NCBI GenBank assembly: GCA_937958875.1
Contig: CALGMJ010000003.1
Span: 1 to 45,023 of the forward strand
Length of the DNA stretch: 45,023 nt
Origin: an uncultured Verrucomicrobiales bacterium
GTDB taxonomy: Bacteria > Verrucomicrobiota > Verrucomicrobiia > Verrucomicrobiales > Akkermansiaceae
Direction of reading: 5' to 3'
The notes under the pieces are model-generated. The model had not been told where the DNA came from and made no database searches. It saw only the letters and a list, made by a program, of their open reading frames with translations. Within the stretch, counting starts at the first letter, position 1. Each line of letters starts with the position of its first letter. The position numbers were made by a program, and so were the translations under genes. Below, piece by piece: positions 1-8,656 of the stretch.

Positions 1-248
1 ACGGCAAATTTATCGGTCCGTTTCCAGATCGCTTGCTTTGAGAGGCTAAATGATTCGCAAATTTTCAAACTCGCGGCGAGTTGTCTGAAGGAGCCCTTTC
101 CTGTGAGAATGGCCTGAATGTGGGCAAAGAGATATCCCGTAGCCGAAAATTTTCTAGAAGAACGTTCGATAAATTTCGTTTCTCTCGCGATTTGATCGAG
201 ACGGTCGAAGAATAATTTTGAGCAGTTTGTTGGTAGAAGTTTAGACAT
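1..248 (-). CDS. IS4-type transposase, 5' end only (cut by window edge)
   Basis: The reading frame opens at an ATG (complement of 246-248) and stays open for 82 codons to the window edge, so the ORF track missed it; its listed 62-aa ORF in this place is a shadow in another frame. The product starts MSKLLPTNCSKLFFDRL. It then shows the N-terminal pattern of IS4 family transposases: an aromatic/Leu start, an RSSRKFSATGYLFA block, ILTGKGSFRQLAASL, then LSKQAIWKR. The catalytic DDE residues would lie beyond the left edge, so activity cannot be judged. A 25-bp palindrome lies 16 bp upstream. Family assignment is by pattern only. Confidence 0.7.
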   Translation of the reverse strand, partial: MSKLLPTNCSKLFFDRLDQIARETKFIERSSRKFSATGYLFAHIQAILTGKGSFRQLAASLKICESFSLSKQAIWKRTDKFA

Positions 249-263
249 ACCAAGCCTGCCGAT

Positions 264-288
264 TTTCTCGCCTTGTCAAGGCGAGAAA
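264..288. repeat. 25-bp perfect palindrome upstream of the transposase
   Basis: Two 12-bp arms, TTTCTCGCCTTG and its exact reverse complement, flank a single T. It lies just upstream of the transposase start. The loop is too small for a normal hairpin, so a dimeric protein site or part of an insertion-sequence end is more likely than an RNA structure. The other end of the element is outside the window, so a terminal inverted repeat cannot be confirmed. Confidence 0.6.
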
Positions 289-346
289 CACATTTATTTC
301 AATTTAATACGCTTTTTATCAATGCCTTATGCTTAAGTTTACGCGA

Positions 347-505
347 ATGCCTTCGAAGGTGAAAAAGAGTGGGCTACGGACTTACAAAACAACTCGTTCA
401 GTTCCGGAATATCACCTTGTGGATAAAGATGGGAAAACGGTGGTGAAGGGGAGCGCTGGCTCAAGCGCGATCTTCCGTAAAATTGAGGAGATGAAAGGAA
501 GCTAA
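347..505 (+). CDS. small hypothetical protein, 52 aa
   Basis: This ORF is below the length cut-off of the ORF track. It encodes a basic N-terminus (MPSKVKKSGLRTYKTTRSV) followed by PEYHLVDKDGKTVVKGSAGS and ends with KIEEMKGS. The DKDGKTVVKGSA part looks like a short beta hairpin. An in-frame ATG at 329 would add six residues; neither start has a clear Shine-Dalgarno. It is followed directly by a terminator hairpin, which supports a real short transcription unit. I do not recognise the family. No signal peptide or membrane segment is visible. Confidence 0.5.
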   Translation: MPSKVKKSGLRTYKTTRSVPEYHLVDKDGKTVVKGSAGSSAIFRKIEEMKGS

Positions 506-529
506 GAGCGAAGTCTCTAAGTTTTTAAC

Positions 530-571
530 AAAAAGTCGTAACTCTCGCTTGGCTGAGATTTACGGCTTTTT
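530..571. terminator. bidirectional rho-independent-type terminator
   Basis: The arms AAAAAGTCGTAA and TTACGGCTTTTT pair over 12 positions with one G-U pair. A T-run follows on the plus strand and the A-run gives a T-run on the minus strand. It sits between the 52-aa ORF (plus) and the end of phoR (minus), so it can serve both converging units. Confidence 0.65.
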
Positions 572-574
572 CTT

Positions 575-1783
575 TTAACTCTTCTGAGAAGAGATGAGCG
601 GGACTTTAATGGAAAAGGTGGTCTTGATCCCCGGAGTGGAGTGGGCGGTAATGGTGCCGCCGTGGGCTTCGATCGCGCGCTTGACGATGGAGAGTCCGAG
701 TCCAGTGCCTTTGATTTGAGTTTGAGAGTGATGTTTTTCAACACGGTAGAAGCGTTTGAAAATAAAGGGGACATCAGCACTGGGAATACCAATGCCATCA
801 TCGTGGATTTGGATCAGGAGGAAGTTTTCTTCCACTACTCTCCCGCGAATCTCGATATTAACAGAGTGAGAGGCATTTTGTTTGAGGGCGTTTTCTACCA
901 GATTGAAAAGAATCTGAGTCCAGTAGAAGCGGTCTCCTTCAAAGGTGATCTCAGGGATATCAATCGTGACCTTGGCCTTATTAGTTTCAATGAGAAGCTC
1001 AAGACGTTCTACGACATCTCGGACACAGGGGGCGATGGCAAAGGGTTCGATGTTGAGAGGGATACCATCTTCAGATTCGAGCTTTGAAATGACGAGCATG
1101 TCTTCGACGATCCGATTAATCCGGTCGACATGGCGTGACATGGTATCAATCATTTTTCGGGACATGGTGGTGTCTTCGAGGATTTCATCATCGGCGAGAT
1201 TTTCGAGGTATCCCGAGATGATGGAGAGTGGTGTTCGAAGTTCGTGCGAGGCATTCGCGACGAAGTCTTGGCGGACTTGTTCAGTATGGACTCCGGCTGT
1301 GATATCTCTCATCATGAGCTGAATTTCTTGACTGTTATCGCTGAGTGAAAGGGGGCTGAGATCGACTTCCCAGTGAGAATCTTTTCCCTTCGCATGTGTC
1401 GAAAAGGGAGAGTTGGGGGCTAATCTTAGAGTGGCTGACCTTGGTTTCCACTGTTTGAGAATTTCCTGAATTTCTTCGACGAGGGTGCTTTCGAGAAAGA
1501 GTGATTGGTAATTTCTCCCTAGAAGAGAGCGGTCCAAAAAAAGGTTTTGTGCTGCGTCATTGATTCGAAGGATTTCTCCCTGTTCAGAAATGGAAAAAAA
1601 AGGGTCAGGGAAGGCGTCGAGAAGTTGGGTGAAATCCTCGATGCTAGAAGTGTCAGGTGGTGGGGGCGGGGGATTTTCTTGAATTGGAGTGGCTGGCTGT
1701 GACAGGCGGTGCCTAAGCCGGAGCCAGTCCAAAAAGAGGAATAGGCTGAGGATGATCAGGGCTAGGATCAAAAAATCTCTCAT
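575..1783 (-). CDS. phoR: phosphate-type sensor histidine kinase PhoR
   Basis: Membrane sensor kinase of 402 aa that would phosphorylate the PhoB-like regulator encoded just upstream. One N-terminal transmembrane helix (about residues 3-21) is followed by a Pro-rich linker (PPPPPP), a PAS domain (about 50-165), HisKA with the phosphoacceptor His180 in NASHELRTPL, and HATPase_c with N box LFNLVENALK, G1 DDGIGI, F box FKRFYRV and G2 GTGLGLSIVKRA. A single membrane helix with PAS and no large periplasmic sensor domain is the PhoR layout. The start overlaps the stop of phoB by 4 bp (ATGA), so the two are translationally coupled. Phosphate specificity is inferred from architecture, partner and the upstream Pho box; no pst or phoU gene is in the window. 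Confidence 0.88.
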   Translation of the reverse strand: MRDFLILALIILSLFLFLDWLRLRHRLSQPATPIQENPPPPPPDTSSIEDFTQLLDAFPDPFFSISEQGEILRINDAAQNLFLDRSLLGRNYQSLFLESTLVEEIQEILKQWKPRSATLRLAPNSPFSTHAKGKDSHWEVDLSPLSLSDNSQEIQLMMRDITAGVHTEQVRQDFVANASHELRTPLSIISGYLENLADDEILEDTTMSRKMIDTMSRHVDRINRIVEDMLVISKLESEDGIPLNIEPFAIAPCVRDVVERLELLIETNKAKVTIDIPEITFEGDRFYWTQILFNLVENALKQNASHSVNIEIRGRVVEENFLLIQIHDDGIGIPSADVPFIFKRFYRVEKHHSQTQIKGTGLGLSIVKRAIEAHGGTITAHSTPGIKTTFSIKVPLISSQKS

Positions 1784-2466
1784 TCAATTTCCCGAACTTG
1801 GTAGCCGATGCCTCGGACTGTTTCGATAAGGCAACTGGAGTTGCCTAGCTTTTGGCGGAGGCGTTTCATGTGGGTATCTAGCGTGCGGCTGTGAACGTCA
1901 TCACTGTACCCCCAGATGGCTTTGAGTAAATCGTGACGGTTCTGGGGTTGGCCTGCGCGCTGGCAGAGGAAGAGGAGGAGCTTAAATTCGGTCGCGGTTA
2001 GATCGACAAGTTCGTCATTGAGATAAAAAGTGAGATTATTTTTATCAAAACGGAAGGGTCCGAAGGAAAAGAGAACTGAGCCAGGAGTCGGGGTGTTACG
2101 CTTCAAGATAGCCTGAACTCTGAGGAGAAGCTCTTTTGGACTGAAGGGTTTTGTGAGGTAGTCATCTGCCCCAGATTCGAGACCGCGGATCCGGTCGTCG
2201 ATTTGGCCTTTGGCAGTGAGCATCATGACTGGGATGGCGTTACTGCGGGGGTCACGTTGCATTTCTTTCAGGACGCGGAACCCATCCATGGAGGGGAGCA
2301 TCAAGTCTAATACGACGAGATCAGGCTGTTGGGTAATAATGGCTTGGAGTCCTTCGGCCCCATCGTGATACATTTCCACTTGGTAGCCCGACCGTTTCAG
2401 GTTGAAGGCGATGAGCTCTGCGATATCCACTTCGTCTTCGACGATTATGATCTGATGCGTTGGCAT
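1780..2466 (-). CDS. phoB: response regulator PhoB, OmpR/PhoB family
   Basis: Response regulator of 228 aa and usual family length. The receiver domain has the acidic pair in IIVEDEVD, phosphoacceptor Asp54 in LVVLDLMLP, the conserved Thr and Lys in MMLTAKG, and GADDYLTKPFSPKELLLRV. The C-terminal winged helix shows LTATEFKLLLFLCQRAG and the recognition-helix and wing region SRTLDTHMKRLRQKLG...IETVRGIGYQV. It binds DNA as a dimer at phosphate-regulated promoters in known relatives. phoR follows with a 4-bp overlap. A direct-repeat Pho-box candidate 53 bp upstream suggests autoregulation. Confidence 0.93.
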   Translation of the reverse strand: MPTHQIIIVEDEVDIAELIAFNLKRSGYQVEMYHDGAEGLQAIITQQPDLVVLDLMLPSMDGFRVLKEMQRDPRSNAIPVMMLTAKGQIDDRIRGLESGADDYLTKPFSPKELLLRVQAILKRNTPTPGSVLFSFGPFRFDKNNLTFYLNDELVDLTATEFKLLLFLCQRAGQPQNRHDLLKAIWGYSDDVHSRTLDTHMKRLRQKLGNSSCLIETVRGIGYQVREIE

Positions 2467-2518
2467 TTGTTGATCAAAGGAAATGACAGGTGTGGGTAAG
2501 ATCGACGTAGTTTGCTAT

Positions 2519-2536
2519 GTGACTTTTTTGTGACAA
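2519..2536 (-). promoter_or_regulatory. candidate Pho box upstream of phoB
   Basis: Read on the minus strand the site is TTGTCAC-AAAA-AAGTCAC: two 7-bp direct repeats with a 4-bp AT-only spacer, the same 11-bp period as the enterobacterial Pho box (CTGTCAT-AAAT-CTGTCAC). It lies 53 bp upstream of the phoB start and points toward it. The match is by eye; binding is inferred. Confidence 0.55.
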
Positions 2537-2567
2537 TCACGGTCACACTCCAGTCTATTAAAGAGCC

Positions 2568-4040
2568 TTAGGTGAAAAGGTCTGTGACAATTTTGGCAGG
2601 TTCAACGCCGGTGAGCTTCTGGTCTAGCCCTTGGTAAGGGAAAGTCAGTTTATGATGATCGATCCCAAGCTGGTGAAGCATGGTGGCGTGGAGATCTCGG
2701 ATATGAACGGGATTTGCAGTCGCATTATACGAGAATTCATCCGTTTCTCCGTAGACTTGCCCTCCTTTGATTCCGCCGCCGGCCATCCACATACTAAAGC
2801 AGCGAGGGTGGTGATCTCGGCCATAGTTTGTTTCCGTGAGTGATCCTTGAGAGTAGACCGTACGGCCGAATTCTCCGCCCCAGATGACGAGGGTGTCATC
2901 GAGCATGCCTCGCTGCTTGAGATCCTGAATGAGAGCCCAGCTGGGTTGATCAATATCTTTGCACTGAGGCTTGATATGGGATGGGAGGTTATTGTGCTGG
3001 TCCCAGCCACGGTGAAAAATTTGGACGAACTGCACCCCGCGCTCCATCATACGACGGGCGAGCATGCAGGAGCTCGCAAATGAACCTTTTGTGCGAGATT
3101 GGGGGCCATACATCTCATAGGTCTGGTCTGATTCTCCTGAAAGGTCTGAGAGTTCAGGGACGGAACTTTGCATCCGGAAAGCCATTTCATACTGCTGCAT
3201 CCGGGTTTGGATCGTGGAATTTCCCACTAGTTCGTAAGAGCGCTGATTGAGCTGATTGAGACCATCTAGCATGGTGCGGCGGACCTTGCGGTCGATCCCA
3301 GGGGCGTCTTTTAGGTATAGGACGGGATCTCCTTTTGGGCGTAGCGCGACTCCGGCGAATTTTCCGGGAAGAAAGCCAGCTCCCCAGAGTCGGGAAGAGA
3401 TGGCCTGGACGTTTCCGGGGCCGGTGTGTTGGGCGTGAAGCACTACGAAGGTCGGAAGATCTTGGTTGTCTGACCCCAGTCCGTAAGCGAGCCAGGATCC
3501 GATAGAGGGTTTCCCATTTTGTTGGCTGCCAGTGTAGCAGAGCTGGTTCGCGGGTTCGTGATTGATGGCCTCAGTGTGCATTGTTTTCACAATGGCAATG
3601 TCATCGACCATTTTAGCGGTATGAGGGAGGAGCTCGGACACCCAGGCTCCAGATTGACCGTATTGCTTGAACTTGAAAATTGAAGGAGCGAGAGGCATTT
3701 TTGCCTGACCTGAGGTCATACCAGTGAGGCGTTGACCTTGGTTCTTGAGATACTCGGTGAGATCTTCTCCGAAGCGTTTCTGAAGTGAGGGCTTATAGTC
3801 GAAGGTGTCCAGTTGGCTGGGCGCTCCGAGCATGGAGAGGTAGATGACACGCTTTGCCTTTGGGGCAATTTTTTTGATATCTGGCAGTGACCCTACGGAA
3901 GCGCCTGACGTGGAATGCGGGAGTAAGGAGGCTAAGGCGGCCATTCCAAGTCCAGTGCCATTTTTGCGGAAAAATTGGCGTCGGGAGACGGCTCCGTTGA
4001 AGTCTTGGAGATTGTTGAGAGAGCTGGTGAAGGTAGACAT
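2568..4040 (-). CDS. DUF1501 secreted protein, Tat exported
   Basis: DUF1501 protein of 490 aa, distantly related to the sulfatase/alkaline phosphatase fold. The N-terminus carries a twin-arginine signal: [10 protein letters not shown] followed by a hydrophobic [10 protein letters not shown] stretch. Family landmarks are [23 protein letters not shown] near the start, [22 protein letters not shown] in the middle, [10 protein letters not shown], and [21 protein letters not shown] near the end. In Planctomycetes and Verrucomicrobia the gene almost always follows a PSD1/DUF1549-DUF1553 gene, as here (35 bp downstream, same strand). The biochemical activity is not established; a role in using complex polysaccharides or sulfated substrates is often suggested. 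Confidence 0.9.
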   Translation of the reverse strand: MSTFTSSLNNLQDFNGAVSRRQFFRKNGTGLGMAALASLLPHSTSGASVGSLPDIKKIAPKAKRVIYLSMLGAPSQLDTFDYKPSLQKRFGEDLTEYLKNQGQRLTGMTSGQAKMPLAPSIFKFKQYGQSGAWVSELLPHTAKMVDDIAIVKTMHTEAINHEPANQLCYTGSQQNGKPSIGSWLAYGLGSDNQDLPTFVVLHAQHTGPGNVQAISSRLWGAGFLPGKFAGVALRPKGDPVLYLKDAPGIDRKVRRTMLDGLNQLNQRSYELVGNSTIQTRMQQYEMAFRMQSSVPELSDLSGESDQTYEMYGPQSRTKGSFASSCMLARRMMERGVQFVQIFHRGWDQHNNLPSHIKPQCKDIDQPSWALIQDLKQRGMLDDTLVIWGGEFGRTVYSQGSLTETNYGRDHHPRCFSMWMAGGGIKGGQVYGETDEFSYNATANPVHIRDLHATMLHQLGIDHHKLTFPYQGLDQKLTGVEPAKIVTDLFT

Positions 4041-4075
4041 CAGTTCAGAGAATTAGGATAAGGAAAGGGCTACGG

Positions 4076-7000
4076 CTACTTAGTGAGAGTTTCGTCGAGG
4101 TTGAATACCTGAGAGGCAATCATGGTCCAGGGCGCAAGTTCGGTCGCTTTTGCAGAGGATGGAGATTCCCCGACGGAAATCAGTTCTTCGGCGAGTTTCG
4201 GGTTCGCTTGGTAGTGTTCGTTGAGCTTTTGAAAGGTGTCTCGGACGAGTGTGCGTTCATCCTTTTCAAAGATTCGCCCGATCAGGGAGAGTGAAATCTG
4301 GTCCAGACGGGTATCGAAATCTTGGCTGAGCAAGAGAGCCTTTTCGGCTAACTTCCGGCCAGCTTCGAGAAATTGAACATCATTTAGGGTGACGAAGGCT
4401 TGAAGGGGAGTATTCGTCAGGTCTCGGCGGACACAGAAGACTTCCCGGCTGGGAGCATTAAGAATCTCCATACTAGGGTGGGGAGCGGTGCGTTTCCAGA
4501 AGGTATAAAGTGATCTCCGGTAAAGGTCCTGACCCTTGCCCGCCTTGTAGTGTCTCGTATTTGATTGGTGCATGGCGACAGCCTCCCAGATTCCTTCTGG
4601 CTGATATGGTTTTACGGGAGGGCCTCCTAATTTTTTGACAAGAAGTCCACTCGAGGCGAGGGCCATGTCGCGGATCAGTTCGGCGTCCATACGGTGACGT
4701 GGAGAGCGAGCAAGATAGTGGTTTTCAGGATCTTTCTCTCGGCTGTCTGAGGTGACGGTTCCACTTTGTTGATAGGTCGCAGAATTTGCGATCAACTTGA
4801 TGATGTGTTGAAGGTCCCAATCATTTTTGATGAGTTCGACAGCGAGGAAGTCGAGAAGTTCGGGGTGAGTCGGGCGTTCTCCCATGATGCCGAAATCTTC
4901 GGTCGTCTCAACGAGACCTCTCCCAAAGAAATAATACCAAATACGGTTCACGGTGACCCGGGCGGTAAGAGGATTTTCATCGGAGACGAGCCAGTGGGCT
5001 AGGTCGAGGCGGTTTTGCGCTTTCGTCTGATCCTTGGAGGTGCGGAAGAGCTCTGGGATATTCGCAAAGACTTTGTCCTTCTCGAGACTATAGTCTCCAC
5101 GGTCGAGAACGTGGGCGAAGGCCTCTCCTTTTTTCTCTTCCATCACGAGGGTTATCGCGCCTCTCTTTTTGAGATTGTTCTGCTTTTCAATGAGTTGATC
5201 TCTTTTCTCCCTTAGACTCTTAGTAGTGGGATCTATCCGTTTAAAATAGTAGTCTTGAATAGAGGCAATCTGAGCCTTGGTGCGCTCCGTTTCTGGGATG
5301 GCAAGGAGGCCGCTGACATTGAGCTGCTTCGCAGATTCTTTGATCTCGGTAGGATTGAGTTTGCGTCGGTGGAATTGGAATCCATGGAAGAGCACTGTTT
5401 TAGCGATCTGAGTGCTGGGATGACGTCCACCGAGACGAGCGGGTACGTCAGTGACGATGGTGTCTAGTTTTGACTTGTGGCTGTAATTTAATCTCTGCTT
5501 TTTCCCATCGATATAGATTGTCAACGATTTCTCCGGTGGGGCCTGTCCATCGTAGCTGATCATGACGTGCTGCCAGACATTTCGAGGAAGCTGTTTCTTC
5601 GTCATCGCTTTGATGGCTTTCTTAGGCCAAGTATCTACGATGTGCGCTCCGAGGCGGCCTTTGTCTAACCAGATGTCCCAGCCTCGATTGGAATTTTTTA
5701 GATTCATTCGCGAGAAGATCGGGCCGCTAGCACGATCTGTGCGGAGATATCCACCAAAGGTGACCTGCTCATGTGCTTCAAAGCTGGCAAGATCTCCGAG
5801 TGGAAGATCGATTTTTTGAAGGTTGGTGATGTTTCCGTATTTTTTACGGGGTTTTGTTTTTCCAGGGAAATTCCAGGTGAGATTTTTTCCCAGGTGGTCG
5901 CCAATGATTTTTCCATCTTCTACGATGAGCGGAAGGAAAAGCTCAGCCTCCATCGGGTCCTCGACGGGGGATGTGCCCTGGGATGTCATCCAAGAGTTTG
6001 CAAGCGATTCTCCATTTTTACGATGCTCCGAGATTTCTTTCTCCGTGTGGTTAATCTGGCTGAGAAGTGAATTCCACTCTGGTAGGTCCTCAGAAGCTGG
6101 AGAGAAGATGCTGGGAGGATGGGTTTCAGAATTTCGATCCATGGTGGGCATGGTGGTATTTCGAAAGTATGCCGTGAGTTGGTAGAAGTCTTTCTGGGAA
6201 ATGGGATCGAACTTATGGTCATGGCAGGCGGCACAGCTGGTGGTGAGGCCTAGCCATACTGCCGAGACTGTTTCTACGCGGTCGGTGGCGTAGATGCTTT
6301 CGTATTCCTTGGCGATCGCACCTCCTTCACCGGTGGTGGGAAGGCAGCGATTAAAACCGGTCGCGACTTTCTGAGGAATGGTGGATCCGGGTAAAAGGTC
6401 GCCTGCGATTTGCTCGATGGTGAAATCCTTGAACGATTTGTTCTCACGAATTGCTTTAATGACCCAATCTCGGTATGGCCAAATGGAGCGATAGTTATCG
6501 ATATGAATCCCATGGGTGTCTGCGTAACGAGCCGCATCTAGCCAGTGGCGGGCAAAGTTTTCGGCATAGCCATCGGTCTTAAGAAGGCGATCAATTTCTC
6601 CAGCGACGGCGGCTTTAGGATTAGTTTTATACGCAGTGATGAAGGTCTCGATTTCCTTCGGGGAAGGCGGAAGCCCGGTGATGTCAAAGTAGAGCCTACG
6701 TAGAAGTCGATGGGCCGGAGCCGGGGTCTGCGGGCTAAGATGATGGTCACGATGCTTTTCTGCGATAAAGGCGTCGACGGCATTATTTCCCCAAGTGCTT
6801 TCTGGAACAGCAGGCGCTTTAGGCGGGATGAAAGACCAATGTTCTTCGTAGGGGGCACCCTGATTGATCCATTTCTTGAGAAGAGCGACTTGCTCCGGCT
6901 TCAGTGGATCTCGGTGGGATTTTGGGGTAGGCATCACCATTTCTGGATCTTTAGAAATGATCCGCTTGATGACCTCGGATTCATCTGCGTTCCCTTTGAT

Positions 7001-7219
7001 GATACTCGGTTTGCCATCTGGCCGGACTAGAAAGGCAAACTCCTCGCGATCCAGCCGGAGAGGGTTATTTTTTGGTTCTCTAGTCGAAGAATCGGGCCCG
7101 TGGCAGTGATAGCAGTTCTCAGAAAGAATAGGCTGAACGTGATCATTGAAATCCACGGTCTCTGGAAGCTGAGCAAAAAGAGGAGTCGCTAGAATAGGTA
7201 GGAAAATACGAAAAATCAT
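4076..7219 (-). CDS. PSD1 / DUF1549-DUF1553 planctomycete-type cytochrome c protein
   Basis: Exported multidomain protein. I moved the start from 7315 to the internal ATG at 7219 (1047 aa), because MIFRIFLPILATPLFA is a clean signal peptide while the 32 upstream residues are polar. Domains in order: PSC1 cytochrome-like domain with CYHCHG (Cys36, Cys39, His40); DUF1549 (about 120-330) with RRLYFDITGLPPSP and a second CAACHDHKFDP motif; a LamG/concanavalin-like insertion (about 440-600); and DUF1553 (about 710-980) with ARVTVNRIWYYFFGRGLV and SPRHRMDAELIRD. The family always travels with DUF1501, which follows here. Its electron-transfer or binding role is unproven. It is divergent from the eboD-like gene. 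Confidence 0.88.
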   Translation of the reverse strand: MIFRIFLPILATPLFAQLPETVDFNDHVQPILSENCYHCHGPDSSTREPKNNPLRLDREEFAFLVRPDGKPSIIKGNADESEVIKRIISKDPEMVMPTPKSHRDPLKPEQVALLKKWINQGAPYEEHWSFIPPKAPAVPESTWGNNAVDAFIAEKHRDHHLSPQTPAPAHRLLRRLYFDITGLPPSPKEIETFITAYKTNPKAAVAGEIDRLLKTDGYAENFARHWLDAARYADTHGIHIDNYRSIWPYRDWVIKAIRENKSFKDFTIEQIAGDLLPGSTIPQKVATGFNRCLPTTGEGGAIAKEYESIYATDRVETVSAVWLGLTTSCAACHDHKFDPISQKDFYQLTAYFRNTTMPTMDRNSETHPPSIFSPASEDLPEWNSLLSQINHTEKEISEHRKNGESLANSWMTSQGTSPVEDPMEAELFLPLIVEDGKIIGDHLGKNLTWNFPGKTKPRKKYGNITNLQKIDLPLGDLASFEAHEQVTFGGYLRTDRASGPIFSRMNLKNSNRGWDIWLDKGRLGAHIVDTWPKKAIKAMTKKQLPRNVWQHVMISYDGQAPPEKSLTIYIDGKKQRLNYSHKSKLDTIVTDVPARLGGRHPSTQIAKTVLFHGFQFHRRKLNPTEIKESAKQLNVSGLLAIPETERTKAQIASIQDYYFKRIDPTTKSLREKRDQLIEKQNNLKKRGAITLVMEEKKGEAFAHVLDRGDYSLEKDKVFANIPELFRTSKDQTKAQNRLDLAHWLVSDENPLTARVTVNRIWYYFFGRGLVETTEDFGIMGERPTHPELLDFLAVELIKNDWDLQHIIKLIANSATYQQSGTVTSDSREKDPENHYLARSPRHRMDAELIRDMALASSGLLVKKLGGPPVKPYQPEGIWEAVAMHQSNTRHYKAGKGQDLYRRSLYTFWKRTAPHPSMEILNAPSREVFCVRRDLTNTPLQAFVTLNDVQFLEAGRKLAEKALLLSQDFDTRLDQISLSLIGRIFEKDERTLVRDTFQKLNEHYQANPKLAEELISVGESPSSAKATELAPWTMIASQVFNLDETLTK

Positions 7220-7425
7220 CGAGCAGGGTAATGTGGTGATAGCTACGCCCCATGAGGGTCTCCAAATTTCATCGAAATTTAGAAATTCCTCAACCTGAAA
7301 AAAGACTTTCGTCAAAAGGAACGCAAGGTCAGGGGTGACAGAGCGTACGAATTGGGCGATAGTCTCTAAGAATTCGGAGGCGTTCTGCGTATGGATAGCC
7401 TCGATTCGAGATCACGGTATTCACT

Positions 7426-8586
7426 ATGGCCAATCAGGACTTTGAGATTCACGTTAGCTTTAAGCACCGCATCCGCTTTACAAGAGGGGCATTTTCATCC
7501 GGAAATGAGCTCCTATCAGAGCTTCTGGAAACGCGTGGGCACAGCAAGGTCCTCGTTTTTGTCGAGAATGGTCTCAAGTCACATTTCCCAGAGCTAGAGG
7601 GGCAGATTCAGGATTATCTTTCTGAAGTTCCTGGGCTTCGTCTTACGGGAGTGGAATGGCTCAATGGAGCAGAGGAAGCGAAGAGGGATGATGCCGTCTA
7701 TCTTCAAGCGATGTCCGCAATTGAGCGCCATCACATTGATCGGCATTCCTATATCATGGTCATCGGGGGAGGTGCGTTTTTAGATGTGATCGGCTATGCT
7801 GCGGCGACGGGGCATCGGGGGATTCGCCTAGTGCGTTTCCCGACCACGACCCTTTCTCAAGATGATAGCGGGGTGGGGGTGAAGAATGGAATTAATGCCT
7901 TTGGAAAGAAAAACTTCATCGGGGCTTTTGCTGTTCCTTATGCCGTGGTGAATGATTTTCAGTTTCTTCACACACAGCCCGAGCTGACTCGACGTGCAGG
8001 GCTGATCGAGGCCGTCAAGGTGGCCTTGGTCAAAGATCGTGAATTTTTCGAATGGATGGAGGCGGAGGTGGAAAACTTACGCGCTCTTGATGAGAAAACG
8101 CTTGAAGAAGCGGTTCAGCGCTCCGCCATTCATCACGCCCGGCACATTGCGCTTGGGGGAGACCCTTTTGAGTTAGGTAGTAGTCGGCCTCTTGATTACG
8201 GCCACTGGGCAGCGCATAAGCTGGAGCAGCTCACCGATTTTGCGCTTAGTCATGGCGAGGCCGTTGCGGTAGGGGTTGCTCTCGATAGTCTTTATTCATC
8301 GAAGGTGGGCTTGCTTCCTGTAGAAGATGCGGAGCGGGTCTTGAGGGTGATTGAGGGACTGGGTCTGCCTCTTTGGCATGAGGCCTTAGAGTTTCGTGAT
8401 ATGAAGCAGAAGCGTCGCGTTTTTAATGGGTTAGAAGAATTTCGCGAACATTTAGGAGGGGAACTCACCGTTCTTCTCCTAGACGAACTCGGGCACGGAA
8501 AAGATGTGCACGAAATTGAGGAAGAAATTTGGGAGTCCTGTGCCGAGGAGTTAAAAGTGCGCGCACTCGCTACGACGACGGTCTAA
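7426..8586 (+). CDS. eboD: EboD-type 3-dehydroquinate synthase-like enzyme
   Basis: This 386-aa protein has the dehydroquinate-synthase fold: NAD-binding IMVIGGGAFLDVIGYAAA, then FPTTTLSQDDSGVGVKNGIN and FGKKNFIGAF. Metal-ligand positions fall in the region of EAVKVALVKD and in GHWAAHKLE and SHGEAVAVG. The DSGVGVKNGINAFGKKNF version and GDPFELGSSRPLDYGHW are typical of EboD, a secondary-metabolism paralogue, rather than AroB (which has DSSVGGKTGIN). EboD belongs to the eboABCDEF cluster in cyanobacteria and many other bacteria. No other ebo gene is visible here, so either it is scattered or the enzyme works alone. The start ATG at 7426 has only a weak upstream purine tract. Confidence 0.75.
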   Translation: MANQDFEIHVSFKHRIRFTRGAFSSGNELLSELLETRGHSKVLVFVENGLKSHFPELEGQIQDYLSEVPGLRLTGVEWLNGAEEAKRDDAVYLQAMSAIERHHIDRHSYIMVIGGGAFLDVIGYAAATGHRGIRLVRFPTTTLSQDDSGVGVKNGINAFGKKNFIGAFAVPYAVVNDFQFLHTQPELTRRAGLIEAVKVALVKDREFFEWMEAEVENLRALDEKTLEEAVQRSAIHHARHIALGGDPFELGSSRPLDYGHWAAHKLEQLTDFALSHGEAVAVGVALDSLYSSKVGLLPVEDAERVLRVIEGLGLPLWHEALEFRDMKQKRRVFNGLEEFREHLGGELTVLLLDELGHGKDVHEIEEEIWESCAEELKVRALATTTV

Positions 8587-8656
8587 AAAGAACGATTTCA
8601 TCCCACTTTCGTGTTTCCTTTCCAAGTCCAGTGGGGCAGGGCAGACTCGCACCGCA

